In this document: positions 1 through 6,243 of the stretch, one piece after another
How positions within the stretch are numbered: position 1 is the first letter of the stretch
Layout: the number at the start of each line of letters is the position of its first letter
From: Clostridiales bacterium
Lineage (GTDB): Bacteria > Bacillota > Clostridia > Oscillospirales > Oscillospiraceae
Reading direction: 5' to 3'
Assembly: GCA_004557075.1 (NCBI GenBank)
Contig: SFEX01000032.1
Location: 1 to 17,907 of the forward strand
DNA length: 17,907 bases
Translations under genes and position numbers: made by a program
Notes under the pieces: model-generated
Databases searched by the model: none
The model's input: only the letters and a program-made list of their open reading frames with translations
What the model was told of the DNA's origin: nothing

Positions 1-180
1 TTGTATGTGTTTTATGCCTTTATTTTACTGCAAAACTGTATACAATCATCTTGCACATGTGTTTACTATCATATTACTCTGTACACATCGCTCGTCCGTA
101 TGTAGGTTAATAGCCAATCTCACCGGTAGAGCACCTGCAAAGCGATTCTTTGAAGCATAAATTCAAATTTGACCTGCGTC

Positions 181-210
181 AGTAGCGGACGGCCAATGGC
201 CGCCCCTACA
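181..210 (-). repeat. GC-rich hairpin repeat, inverted copy
   Basis: Read on the minus strand this is GTAGGGGCGGCCATTGGCCG followed by TCCGC, the same framework as the two plus-strand copies at 223-250 and 378-405. The stem here is CGGCC/GGCCG with loop ATT, where the other copies have CGAGC/GCTCG with loop ATC. Both arms change together, so base pairing is kept. Confidence 0.7.
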
Positions 211-222
211 GTAAAATCCGCC

Positions 223-250
223 CCCGTAGGGGCGAGCATCGCTCGTCCGC
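223..250 (+). repeat. GC-rich hairpin repeat, copy 1
   Basis: A 28-base unit identical to 378-405. It contains GTAGGGGCGAGC, loop ATC and GCTCGTCC, an 8-pair stem with one G-U pair. It abuts the longer module at 251-317. Short GC-rich palindromes of this style are, from general knowledge, common in gut Clostridia genomes. Confidence 0.8.
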
Positions 251-317
251 GTGTTGGCACACGGCCAATTCGGTGCAACGCTTAAAAGAATCGTTTTTGC
301 CGTAACCCGACCGGTGG
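251..317 (+). repeat. Dispersed module, copy A
   Basis: About 65 bases that recur at 1925-1991 with only a handful of differences. The unit starts with a small hairpin, GTGT-TGGC-ACAC, continues with CGGCCAATTCGGT and ends with GAATCGTTTTTGCC and AACCCGACCGGT. In copy B the hairpin reads GTGC-TGGC-GCAC, so both arms changed together. In both copies the module directly follows another, unrelated hairpin. Confidence 0.75.
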
Positions 318-318
318 G

Positions 319-349
319 AATGGAAATATTCGTTTTATTTCCATTTTCT
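319..349 (+). terminator. AT-rich terminator-like hairpin
   Basis: AATGGAAATA (319-328) pairs perfectly with TATTTCCATT (336-345) around a 7-base loop and is followed by TTCT. It may end transcription of a gene to the left of the window or act as an attenuator in the fibre-locus leader. The stem is AT-rich, so the call is tentative. Confidence 0.35.
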
Positions 350-377
350 AAAAGACAAACTGATCTTAAACCTGACG

Positions 378-405
378 CCCGTAGGGGCGAGCATCGCTCG
401 TCCGC
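378..405 (+). repeat. GC-rich hairpin repeat, copy 2
   Basis: Identical over 28 bases to 223-250 and in the same orientation. Here it is not followed by the longer module seen after copy 1, so the hairpin unit and the module are separable. Confidence 0.8.
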
Positions 406-425
406 ATACAATATTACATACCGAT

Positions 426-450
426 TAAATCAGGCGTAGCCTGTTTTAAT
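426..450 (+). terminator. Short hairpin plus T-run in the leader
   Basis: CAGGC (431-435), loop GTA, GCCTG (439-443), then TTTTAAT. Flanking A and T runs extend the pairing weakly. It lies 40 bases before the first fibre gene and could be an attenuator or another member of the local palindrome families. The stem is short. Confidence 0.25.
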
Positions 451-487
451 ACATAAAAAGTAATTAATTTTATATTGGAGGAAAACT

Positions 488-1078
488 ATGAAGAAGAAAC
501 TTGTGTCTGTCCTTGCGATCGTGCTTGTAATTGCAATGTCCGTCGCAGGTACATACGCGTACCTCACCTCTCGTGATCAGGTTGTCAACACCTTCACCGT
601 CGGTAATGTGAAGATTACCATGGACGAGACTGACGTTGATAACAGCACTGAGGACGCTGCTCGTGACACGCGCAACGCGTACAAGCTGCTCCCCGGCCAC
701 ACCTACACCAAGGACCCCATCATCCACGTTGATGCTGACAGCGAGAACTGCTACCTGTTCGTAAAGGTCGAGAACAAAATCGCTGATATCGAGGGAACCA
801 ACACCGTCGCAGTTCAGATGGCTCGAAATGGCTGGGTTGCTGTTGAAGGCAAATCTGATGTATATGCCTACACTGTTGATAACGCCCTCACTGCTGTAGA
901 GGCTGGTGCCAATGTCGACGTATTTGAAACATTAACTATTGGCGATTCCGTGACAAATAATGATCTTGCTAAATATGCTAATAAGACCATCACCGTAACT
1001 GCATACGCAATTCAGGCTGACGGCTTTGACGGCAAGACCGCTGCTGAGATTTGGACTGCTGCTGGTTTCGACGCCTAA
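488..1078 (+). CDS. TasA/camelysin-like fibre subunit 1 (SipW-type signal)
   Basis: A secreted 196-residue protein of the TasA/CalY/BsaA kind, whose relatives form extracellular protein fibres in Firmicutes biofilms after cleavage by the dedicated signal peptidase SipW. The N-terminus MKKKLVSVLAIVLVIA leads to AGTYAYLTS, a SipW-type cleavage region, then the mature-start motif FTVGNVKI (36-43) shared almost exactly with the next gene. Further family marks are YLFVKVENK (about 89-97) and the C-terminal TAYAIQADGF (171-180), matching AEAVQAQG-type motifs in its paralogues. GGAGG at 477-481 sits six bases before the ATG. The central part (about 820-1000) uses more A/T-ending codons than the ends. 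Family membership is likely; the fibre role is inferred from homologues. Confidence 0.85.
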   Translation: MKKKLVSVLAIVLVIAMSVAGTYAYLTSRDQVVNTFTVGNVKITMDETDVDNSTEDAARDTRNAYKLLPGHTYTKDPIIHVDADSENCYLFVKVENKIADIEGTNTVAVQMARNGWVAVEGKSDVYAYTVDNALTAVEAGANVDVFETLTIGDSVTNNDLAKYANKTITVTAYAIQADGFDGKTAAEIWTAAGFDA

Positions 1079-1104
1079 TCCCCGCACCCTAACCCCGGAA
1101 TTCC

Positions 1105-1134
1105 CTCAACGTAAGCGTTAATGTAAGCGTTGAG
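1105..1134 (+). repeat. Inverted repeat between the first two fibre genes
   Basis: CTCAACG (1105-1111) pairs with CGTTGAG (1128-1134), and GTAAGCGTT occurs twice between and within the arms. There is no T-run, so this is more likely an mRNA-processing or attenuation structure than a strong terminator. It could set different amounts of subunits 1 and 2. Confidence 0.4.
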
Positions 1135-1181
1135 CAGAATACATAACCAAATCAATAAAATTTTTTGAAAGGAAACAACAA

Positions 1182-1820
1182 ATGAAAAAGAAAATCATCT
1201 CCATCGCACTTGTTGTTGCAATGATCGCGATCATCGCAGCAGGCTCCTTCGCATACTTCACCGATACTAAGTCCACCGATAACGTCTTCACCGTCGGCAA
1301 TGTCAAGATCAAACTGACCGAGCCCAACTGGGAAAATCAGGGCAAAATAGACGCTGAGACCGTTTACGCCGGCGAGGCTCTTGCAAAGGACCCCACTGTT
1401 GAAAACACTGGCAAGAACCCCTGCTTCGTCCGCGTTAAGGTTGAAGGTCTTGGGCAGTTTGGCGAAGGCAAAATGATTACCTATGAATCCGGTAGCAATT
1501 ATACAGCCAATAACATGAATGATGGCTGGGAATATTATAATGGCTACTTCTACTGGACTAAGCCTCTGGTAGTCGTTGGTACTGAGAATGAGTCTTGGAA
1601 TGCTGGCCTTGCCAGCAAAACCGCTCCTCTGTTTGATCGAGTAAGAATGCCTGTTGGCCTGACTGGAGATGAGGAGGTACAGCCCATCGTTGTTACCGCT
1701 GAGGCAGTCCAGGCTCAGGGCGCTATGCCCAGCTGGAGCAACACTGTTGGTGATCAGCCTGCTGTTAAGGACATGAGCGTCGAGCAGATCGCAGCATGGT
1801 TCACCACCTGCGGCATGTAA
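1182..1820 (+). CDS. TasA/camelysin-like fibre subunit 2 (SipW-type signal)
   Basis: A paralogue of the preceding gene, 212 residues. The signal MKKKIISIALVVAMIAIIAA is followed by GSFAYFTDT, a very typical SipW substrate boundary, and then DNVFTVGNVKI (33-43). Family motifs follow: FVRVKV (82-87), GYFYWTKPL (121-129) and VTAEAVQAQG (171-180). AAAGGA at 1168-1173 lies eight bases before the ATG. The encoded protein should be exported, trimmed and assembled outside the cell; B. subtilis TasA and C. perfringens BsaA are the closest characterised types I can name. Whether it is the major or a minor subunit cannot be told from sequence. A GC-rich hairpin 40 bases after the stop probably ends this two-gene unit. 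Confidence 0.87.
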   Translation: MKKKIISIALVVAMIAIIAAGSFAYFTDTKSTDNVFTVGNVKIKLTEPNWENQGKIDAETVYAGEALAKDPTVENTGKNPCFVRVKVEGLGQFGEGKMITYESGSNYTANNMNDGWEYYNGYFYWTKPLVVVGTENESWNAGLASKTAPLFDRVRMPVGLTGDEEVQPIVVTAEAVQAQGAMPSWSNTVGDQPAVKDMSVEQIAAWFTTCGM

Positions 1821-1859
1821 TTCACACACCCACAATATAAACTAATACCACAAACCGAA

Positions 1860-1883
1860 CCCTGCGGGCAAATGCCCGCAGGG
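1860..1883 (+). terminator. Strong GC hairpin after fibre subunit 2
   Basis: CCCTGCGGGC (1860-1869), loop AAAT, GCCCGCAGGG (1874-1883): a perfect 10-pair stem. No T-run follows, so termination may be inefficient or the structure may protect the 3' end of the upstream mRNA. Confidence 0.55.
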
Positions 1884-1924
1884 CATAGGTGAATATCGCA
1901 GCCATATGCGGTATTGACCTATGC
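1883..1924 (+). repeat. Long imperfect hairpin preceding dispersed module copy B
   Basis: GCATAGGT (1883-1890) pairs with ACCTATGC (1917-1924), and inside it AATATCGCA (1892-1900) pairs with TGCGGTATT (1907-1915) with one G-U pair. It occupies the same position relative to the module at 1925-1991 as the unrelated GC-rich hairpin does at 223-250 relative to 251-317. Confidence 0.55.
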
Positions 1925-1991
1925 GTGCTGGCGCACGGCCAATTCGGTTTAAGGCTTATAAGAATCGTTTTTGCCATAACCCGACCGGTTG
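1925..1991 (+). repeat. Dispersed module, copy B
   Basis: Second copy of the module at 251-317. It starts with GTGC-TGGC-GCAC (1925-1936), then CGGCCAATTCGGT, GAATCGTTTTTGCC and AACCCGACCGGT. The gap from 1821 to 2156 (336 bases) contains no gene; it holds this module, the two hairpins before it, the double-hairpin repeat at 2009-2071 and a promoter. Confidence 0.75.
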
Positions 1992-2008
1992 CGCTGAAAA
2001 TTATCGGC

Positions 2009-2071
2009 TCTCAAGCCTTCCCCTTGAGGGGAAGGTGGCACGGCGATAGCCGTGACGGATGAGGTGTCCCC
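2009..2071 (+). repeat. Double-hairpin intergenic repeat
   Basis: Two perfect hairpins in tandem. The first is CCTTCCCC (2016-2023), TTGA, GGGGAAGG (2028-2035). The second is CACGGC (2039-2044), GATA, GCCGTG (2049-2054). ACGGATGAGGTGT follows. The framework of a CCTTCCCC stem, a GGC-rich stem and GGATGAGGTG is, to my recollection, a very abundant dispersed repeat in gut Clostridia such as Faecalibacterium relatives. That abundance is memory, not a search result. Confidence 0.65.
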
Positions 2072-2081
2072 CCATTAACTG

Positions 2082-2109
2082 TTGCATATAGAATTGTTGC
2101 ATATATAAT
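2082..2109 (+). promoter_or_regulatory. Promoter of the third subunit-adhesin-sortase operon
   Basis: TTGCAT (2082-2087), a 16-base spacer, then TATAAT (2104-2109), about 48 bases before the next start codon. The direct repeat GTTGCATATA (2081-2090 and 2096-2105) spans the -35 and the upstream half of the -10 region and could be a repressor or activator site. This gives the downstream genes a promoter separate from subunits 1 and 2. Confidence 0.55.
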
Positions 2110-2156
2110 CCCAATCCGAATCGCCCGTATGGCAATACCGGGCACAGGAGGCTTTT

Positions 2157-2729
2157 ATGAAGAAGAAAATTATAACGATTGCGTTGATCGTGTCGCTTGT
2201 TGCGGTCGCGGCGGTTGGCTCGAATGCCTATTTCACCGCGGCGGAAAAGGCGACGAACGTTATCACGTCCGGCAGCGTGAAGATCGACCTGCTGGAGATG
2301 AGCGTACCTGCCGACGGCAAGCCCGTACCCTTTGAGGATGTCAGCGGGGTAATGCCCGGTGCATCCGTGTCCAAGGTTGTGACGGTGCGCAACACCGGCG
2401 ACAACGCTGCATGGGTTCGCGTCTCCGTTGGCAAGGCGATCGCGCTGCGCGAGGGAGTCACCGGCGAGCCTGATCTCTCGCTTGTCCGCTTCGACCTCAA
2501 TAGCGAGAATTGGACGGAGCACGACGGATACTATTATTACAATACCGCGCTCGAACCGGGAGCGGAGACCGAGCCGCTGTTCACTGCGGTTACCTTCGCT
2601 GCCGAGATGGGCAACATGTATCAGGAGAGCACCGCGACCGTGACTGTCCTTGCGCAGGCGACGCAGCTTGTGCATAACGGCTCGAGCGCGATAGAAGCTG
2701 CCGGCTGGCCGGCGGAAACGGAGGGCTAA
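2157..2729 (+). CDS. TasA/camelysin-like fibre subunit 3 (SipW-type signal)
   Basis: A 190-residue secreted protein and third paralogue of the locus. The signal MKKKIITIALIVSLVAVAAV is followed by GSNAYFTAA and the mature-start motif ATNVITSGSVKI (32-43). Then come GVMPGASVSKVVTVRNTG (64-81), AWVRVSV (85-91), GYYYYNTALEPG (124-135) with a following T..LF, and TVLAQATQ (163-170). The GxxPG...V.N.G and YYYY..xL.pG..T..LF patterns are those I associate with the TasA/BsaA family. AGGAGG (2146-2151) is five bases upstream of the ATG. It is richer in GC and diverges more from subunits 1 and 2 than they do from each other, and it starts the operon that carries the adhesin and sortase. Confidence 0.83.
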   Translation: MKKKIITIALIVSLVAVAAVGSNAYFTAAEKATNVITSGSVKIDLLEMSVPADGKPVPFEDVSGVMPGASVSKVVTVRNTGDNAAWVRVSVGKAIALREGVTGEPDLSLVRFDLNSENWTEHDGYYYYNTALEPGAETEPLFTAVTFAAEMGNMYQESTATVTVLAQATQLVHNGSSAIEAAGWPAETEG

Positions 2730-2732
2730 GAT

Positions 2733-4970
2733 ATGAAAAAGAGAATCATTGCACTCGCCCTCTGCCTCGTCATGCTCCTCGGCTGCCTCGGCATGGGCGT
2801 TGACGCTTTGACGGATACAGCCCCGCTGTATGACCGTCTTATTGCTGCGCAGACTGCGGAGGAATTTGACGCTATCGCCGAATCCGCAACCGAGGAAGAA
2901 CTCTCCGCCCTGACGGAGGATCAGCTTGTTGAGATTTCTAATAGATACGCCGCCATCCTTGGTGAAGACGCTGCGGAGCCGATCACTTATGCCTCCTCCA
3001 GCGTGAATAACGTCGGCCCGTTGGTGAAGAAGGACGCGGTGCAGACTAAAGCCCGCCTTGCAAAAGCAAAGGCTGCCGAAGCGGGGCAAAATGGCCCATT
3101 TGAACCCAGCGATGAAGGCCACACGGGACTTTTCCTGAATAAAAATGTCACCGATAACGGCGACGGCACTTATAAGCTAACCCTCGAATCCTTCGTTACC
3201 GGTGATGTCACAATCACCAGCGAGGATAAAGCTATCCCCGCCGATATCGTCCTCGTTCTCGACGTTTCCGGCTCGATGGATGAGAATATTACTTTATCAC
3301 AGGTAAAATCAAAAGATGAAGTTATAAAAATTTCTGAAAAACTCGATAAAAAATACGGCGGTGGCGGTGGCGTTTACAGTTGGGGTAGTTGCGATGTAAA
3401 ATGGGGTAAGCCAACTCAATACGACTGGAGACAAGTTAAATATGTTGAATATGGCGAAGATCAATGGGTCTGGAAGGCAAGTCCGATAGTAAATGATTGG
3501 GATACGTTAGAAGAAGGCTTGAATGCTACTGGTTGGGACTGGAACTTTTACATATCAAAGCTTAATGCCCTGAAAATTGCTACCAAGAACTTTGTCGATA
3601 AAGTTGAGACAAAGGCTACTGAAGATGGCGTTGACCATAGAATTTCAATAGTTTCGTTTGCCACTAATGAAAAAGAAGTTTTACAACTCACTTCAGTAAA
3701 AGATAGTGCACAAACTATTAGAGATGGAATAGATGGTTTGAGCGCAGATGGTGGAACTCAGTCGGGCAAAGGCATGGAGAGTGCACGAACAATTATAAGT
3801 AAGATAGACAAAGATCGCATTAGCAATAAAGTCGTCATTATGTTTACCGACGGAACTCCGGGGCAAAGTGGTTATGATCCGGATGTTGCCAATGCTGCTA
3901 TCAGCGCAAGTTACAAATTGAAAAATAACTATGATACTACGGTGTATACGATCGGAGTGTTTAAGCAAGGTGATTTAACTTCTGATGTTGAAAATTACAT
4001 GAACTATGTCTCGTCAAACTATAAGTATGCAAAGAATGTGAATTCTCCTGGTCAACCAACGCCCCCACCAAAAGACGAAAACGGGAATGACAGAAGTTAC
4101 TTCCTGCTGGCAGATGATGCAGACAAAATGACGGATATATTCAAGCTGATAAGCGAAGAGATATCGACTGGCGGCGCCAAGCTTGATCTTGGCAGCAAAA
4201 CCGTTATGCGCGATATCGTCACTGATGACTTTGATATTGTCGCACCTAATGGAGCGTCGGACATAAAAGTCTACACGGCGGCTTATCAAGGATATGAAGC
4301 AGATGGAACGACCCGCAAATTTGCCGAAAAACAGGAATATAACGGCTGCACGGTTGATATTAACGGCCAAACTGTCGAAGCAACAGGTTTTGATTATTCC
4401 TCGGATGAAAATTGCGTTACCGACACAACAAAGAACGGTGTACCTACATATTCCGGCAGGAAGCTCATCGTTGAGTTTAATATCAAGGTCAGCGATTCCT
4501 GCATGGGCGGCGGCTGGTTTGATACCAATAACAACGCATCTGGTATTTATAAGACCGCAGATGATAATGATGCTGTCGGTAAATTCCCCGTGCCTAATGT
4601 GAATGTCCCGCGCAAGACCTTTGACCTGACTATCAAAAAGGAAGCGGCTAAGGACACAAAGATTGATGAAAATCAGACCTTTGTATTCACCGTTAAAGGC
4701 ACTGATGAGCATACAAAAGATGTAAATACTCAGGTTATCATCAAAGGCGATGGCTCCGTAACGCTTAAAGACCTCCCGGTAGGCAAATATACAGTAACCG
4801 AGGATACTAACTGGTCATGGCGTTATAATCCTACTAAAAACGATCAGCCTGTTAATGCTGATAACACTGCTCAGCAAACCGTCACATTTGTAAACCGCCT
4901 CAATAATAACAAATGGCTTAGCTTCCTGAACAGAGTTACAAACGTTTTTGGAACACAAAAAGCATCATAA
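2733..4970 (+). CDS. Secreted VWA / Cna-B-like adhesin of the fibre locus
   Basis: A 745-residue secreted protein likely to be the large adhesive or tip component. A cleavable signal (1-26) is followed by an acidic helical region (about 27-85). A von Willebrand A domain spans about 169-475 with a complete metal site: D177-x-S179-x-S181, T342 and D373 in FTDG. A Trp-rich stretch (203-270, eight Trp) is inserted between the metal loop and the first helix. A second beta-rich region follows (480-625). A Cna-B-like domain comes last (about 628-721; FDLTIKKEA, VTLKDLPVGKYTVTED). There is no sorting motif or C-terminal membrane helix; the tail ends NRVTNVFGTQKAS. GGAGGG at 2720-2725 sets the start, three bases after the previous stop. 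Bases 3291 to about 4140 are markedly AT-rich, suggesting a mosaic gene. Domain calls are confident; the ligand is unknown. Confidence 0.88.
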   Translation: MKKRIIALALCLVMLLGCLGMGVDALTDTAPLYDRLIAAQTAEEFDAIAESATEEELSALTEDQLVEISNRYAAILGEDAAEPITYASSSVNNVGPLVKKDAVQTKARLAKAKAAEAGQNGPFEPSDEGHTGLFLNKNVTDNGDGTYKLTLESFVTGDVTITSEDKAIPADIVLVLDVSGSMDENITLSQVKSKDEVIKISEKLDKKYGGGGGVYSWGSCDVKWGKPTQYDWRQVKYVEYGEDQWVWKASPIVNDWDTLEEGLNATGWDWNFYISKLNALKIATKNFVDKVETKATEDGVDHRISIVSFATNEKEVLQLTSVKDSAQTIRDGIDGLSADGGTQSGKGMESARTIISKIDKDRISNKVVIMFTDGTPGQSGYDPDVANAAISASYKLKNNYDTTVYTIGVFKQGDLTSDVENYMNYVSSNYKYAKNVNSPGQPTPPPKDENGNDRSYFLLADDADKMTDIFKLISEEISTGGAKLDLGSKTVMRDIVTDDFDIVAPNGASDIKVYTAAYQGYEADGTTRKFAEKQEYNGCTVDINGQTVEATGFDYSSDENCVTDTTKNGVPTYSGRKLIVEFNIKVSDSCMGGGWFDTNNNASGIYKTADDNDAVGKFPVPNVNVPRKTFDLTIKKEAAKDTKIDENQTFVFTVKGTDEHTKDVNTQVIIKGDGSVTLKDLPVGKYTVTEDTNWSWRYNPTKNDQPVNADNTAQQTVTFVNRLNNNKWLSFLNRVTNVFGTQKAS

Positions 4971-4986
4971 GGAGGAGGGCTGAAAT

Positions 4987-5553
4987 ATGAAACTATATGG
5001 CGGCAGACCGGCAAAGCATGCCGACGCCCAAAAGAGTACAGCAGCCCGCAAGGGCATAACGGCATCCGTAGCCCTTATCCTCGTTATCTGCCTCGCAATC
5101 GGCGGCGCTGTTGCTTTTCTGGTAGCTCACACTGACGAGATCAAAAATATCTTTAACCCCGCCAAGGTGACGATAGAGACTCACGAAGAGTTCGACGGCG
5201 CTGTTAAGAAAAATGTCAATGTTGAGAACACCGGAGATACTGACGTATACATACGCGTAAAGCTCGTGACCTACATGCAGAAAGACGGTGTTCCCACGGG
5301 CGACGCAGTAAACATACCTGATTTTATACTCGATGGTGACTGGCTTCTGATAGACGATACATATTACTACACAAAGCCTGTCGCTTCCGGTGATAAAACA
5401 TCAGACCTAATCGGTGCTGCCGGTATTGTGCTTAAAGATGGTCAGGTAGTCGAAGTTCTTGCCGAAGCAATTCAGGCACAGCCCGATAGAGCAGTAGAGG
5501 ATGCATGGCCTGTTACCGTTACTGACGGCGTTCTTACAGCAAAGGGGGCGTAA
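4987..5553 (+). CDS. TasA-like subunit 4 with atypical basic N-terminus
   Basis: A 188-residue relative of the three secreted subunits. It keeps NVNVENTGDTDVYIRVKL (76-93), DDTYYYTKPVASGDKT (123-138) and VEVLAEAIQAQ (155-165). Its N-terminus differs: about 23 basic, hydrophilic residues precede one hydrophobic segment (24-47), and the usual AYFT boundary is replaced by AVAFLVAHTDE. It may be processed poorly and remain membrane-bound, which would suit a basal, initiator or accessory subunit comparable in role to TapA. AAGGAGGAGGG (4969-4979) precedes the ATG, beginning at the adhesin's stop codon. The start looks firm because the ribosome site fits it and no better internal start is seen. Its exact role is inference. 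Confidence 0.78.
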   Translation: MKLYGGRPAKHADAQKSTAARKGITASVALILVICLAIGGAVAFLVAHTDEIKNIFNPAKVTIETHEEFDGAVKKNVNVENTGDTDVYIRVKLVTYMQKDGVPTGDAVNIPDFILDGDWLLIDDTYYYTKPVASGDKTSDLIGAAGIVLKDGQVVEVLAEAIQAQPDRAVEDAWPVTVTDGVLTAKGA

Positions 5554-5556
5554 ATC

Positions 5557-6192
5557 ATGAAAAAAAGATTATTCACTTTGCTCATGGTTCTGGCGCTCTG
5601 CCTGAGCCTCGCCCCGGCGGCCATGGCTGATTCCTCTGTGACCTATAAGGGTCAGGCCGAAAAGTTCGTCTTTGCCCCCGGCAGCGATTATTCGCCTACG
5701 GACCTCTTTGAAAACTTCAAGGGCGTTATGCCCGGCGATACCCTGACCCAGAAGATAGACGTCAGAAATGCCGCCGACGAAAAGGTCAACGTTAAGATTT
5801 ACATGCGCGCGCTCGGCGCGAAGTCCGGCTCGGAGGAATTCCTCAGCCAGATGACGCTGAACGTTAAGGCCGCCGACGGTGCGGAGCTGTTCGACGCCCC
5901 CGCCGACCAGACGGCGCAGCTTTCCGACTGGGTTTGCCTCGGAACGTTCAAGTCCGGTGCGAACACCTCGCTTGACGTCAGCCTCAATGTTCCCGTCACG
6001 ATGGGCGACGATTTCCAGCAGGCCATCGGCTATCTCGACTGGGAGTTCATGGTCGAGGAGTTCCCCGTTGACGACACTAACCCCAAGACCGGCGACGAGA
6101 CCCCGATCGCACTGTATGTCACCGTATGCGCCGTCAGCGCAGCCGCAATAATAGTGCTCCTGCTCACGCGCAGAAAAAAGGAAGAACAGTAA
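5557..6192 (+). CDS. NPKTG-anchored surface protein (fibre anchor candidate)
   Basis: A 211-residue cell-wall protein. A standard signal peptide ends near AMADSS (25). A beta-rich domain follows with GVMPGDTLTQKIDVRNA (56-72), a pattern close to the GVMPGASVSKVVTVRN of subunit 3, so it is a distant structural relative. The C-terminus is a complete sorting signal: NPKTGDE (175-181), a hydrophobic helix (183-203) and RRKKEEQ. An N-first motif suits class B sortases; C. difficile SrtB, for example, uses (S/N)PxTG. The cognate sortase is two genes downstream. It is the only protein here with a sorting motif, so it probably anchors the fibre. AAGGGGG (5542-5548) serves the start; three bases separate it from the previous stop. 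Confidence 0.83.
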   Translation: MKKRLFTLLMVLALCLSLAPAAMADSSVTYKGQAEKFVFAPGSDYSPTDLFENFKGVMPGDTLTQKIDVRNAADEKVNVKIYMRALGAKSGSEEFLSQMTLNVKAADGAELFDAPADQTAQLSDWVCLGTFKSGANTSLDVSLNVPVTMGDDFQQAIGYLDWEFMVEEFPVDDTNPKTGDETPIALYVTVCAVSAAAIIVLLLTRRKKEEQ

Positions 6193-6200
6193 TAAATAAC

Positions 6201-6229
6201 AAATGCCCGTGATTATATTACGGGCATTT
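6201..6229 (+). terminator. Hairpin between anchor gene and sortase pair
   Basis: AAATGCCCGT (6201-6210), a 9-base loop, ACGGGCATTT (6220-6229): a perfect 10-pair stem. Only a few T residues close the right arm, so it is probably a partial terminator that lowers expression of the miniprotein and sortase relative to the structural genes. Confidence 0.5.
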
Positions 6230-6243
6230 ACAAATTCGGGACT

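Larger units (their letters stand above)
1..487. other. Repeat-rich leader upstream of the surface-fibre locus
   Basis: No credible gene is visible in these 487 bases; the open frames that cross them run through palindromic repeats. The stretch holds three copies of a short GC-rich hairpin repeat (one inverted), a degenerate fourth copy near 85-120, one copy of a longer module at 251-317 and an AT-rich terminator-like hairpin at 319-349. I could not find a convincing promoter for the first fibre gene. TACAAT at 407-412 is a possible -10 box but has no matching -35. Confidence 0.6.

Noticed and set aside
181..405. Possible CRISPR array because of repeated 28-base units
   Set aside because: Only two direct copies 155 bases apart plus one inverted copy; spacing is irregular and the copies have no spacer-like structure or cas genes nearby.
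163..439. Short frames on both strands in the leader
   Set aside because: They are made of the palindromic repeats and share no resemblance to known proteins.
1152..1835. A 227-codon minus-strand frame opposite fibre subunit 2
   Set aside because: Antisense shadow of a gene with clear signal peptide and family motifs.
2001..3122. A 373-codon open frame on the minus strand opposite subunit 3 and the adhesin start
   Set aside because: It lies antisense to two well-supported genes with good ribosome sites and shows no family motif; it runs through the double-hairpin repeat and is rich in Arg, His and Cys as expected of an antisense reading of GC-rich codons.
4014..4712. A 232-codon minus-strand frame inside the adhesin gene
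   Set aside because: Antisense to the VWA/Cna-B-like protein, with no motif or ribosome site of its own.
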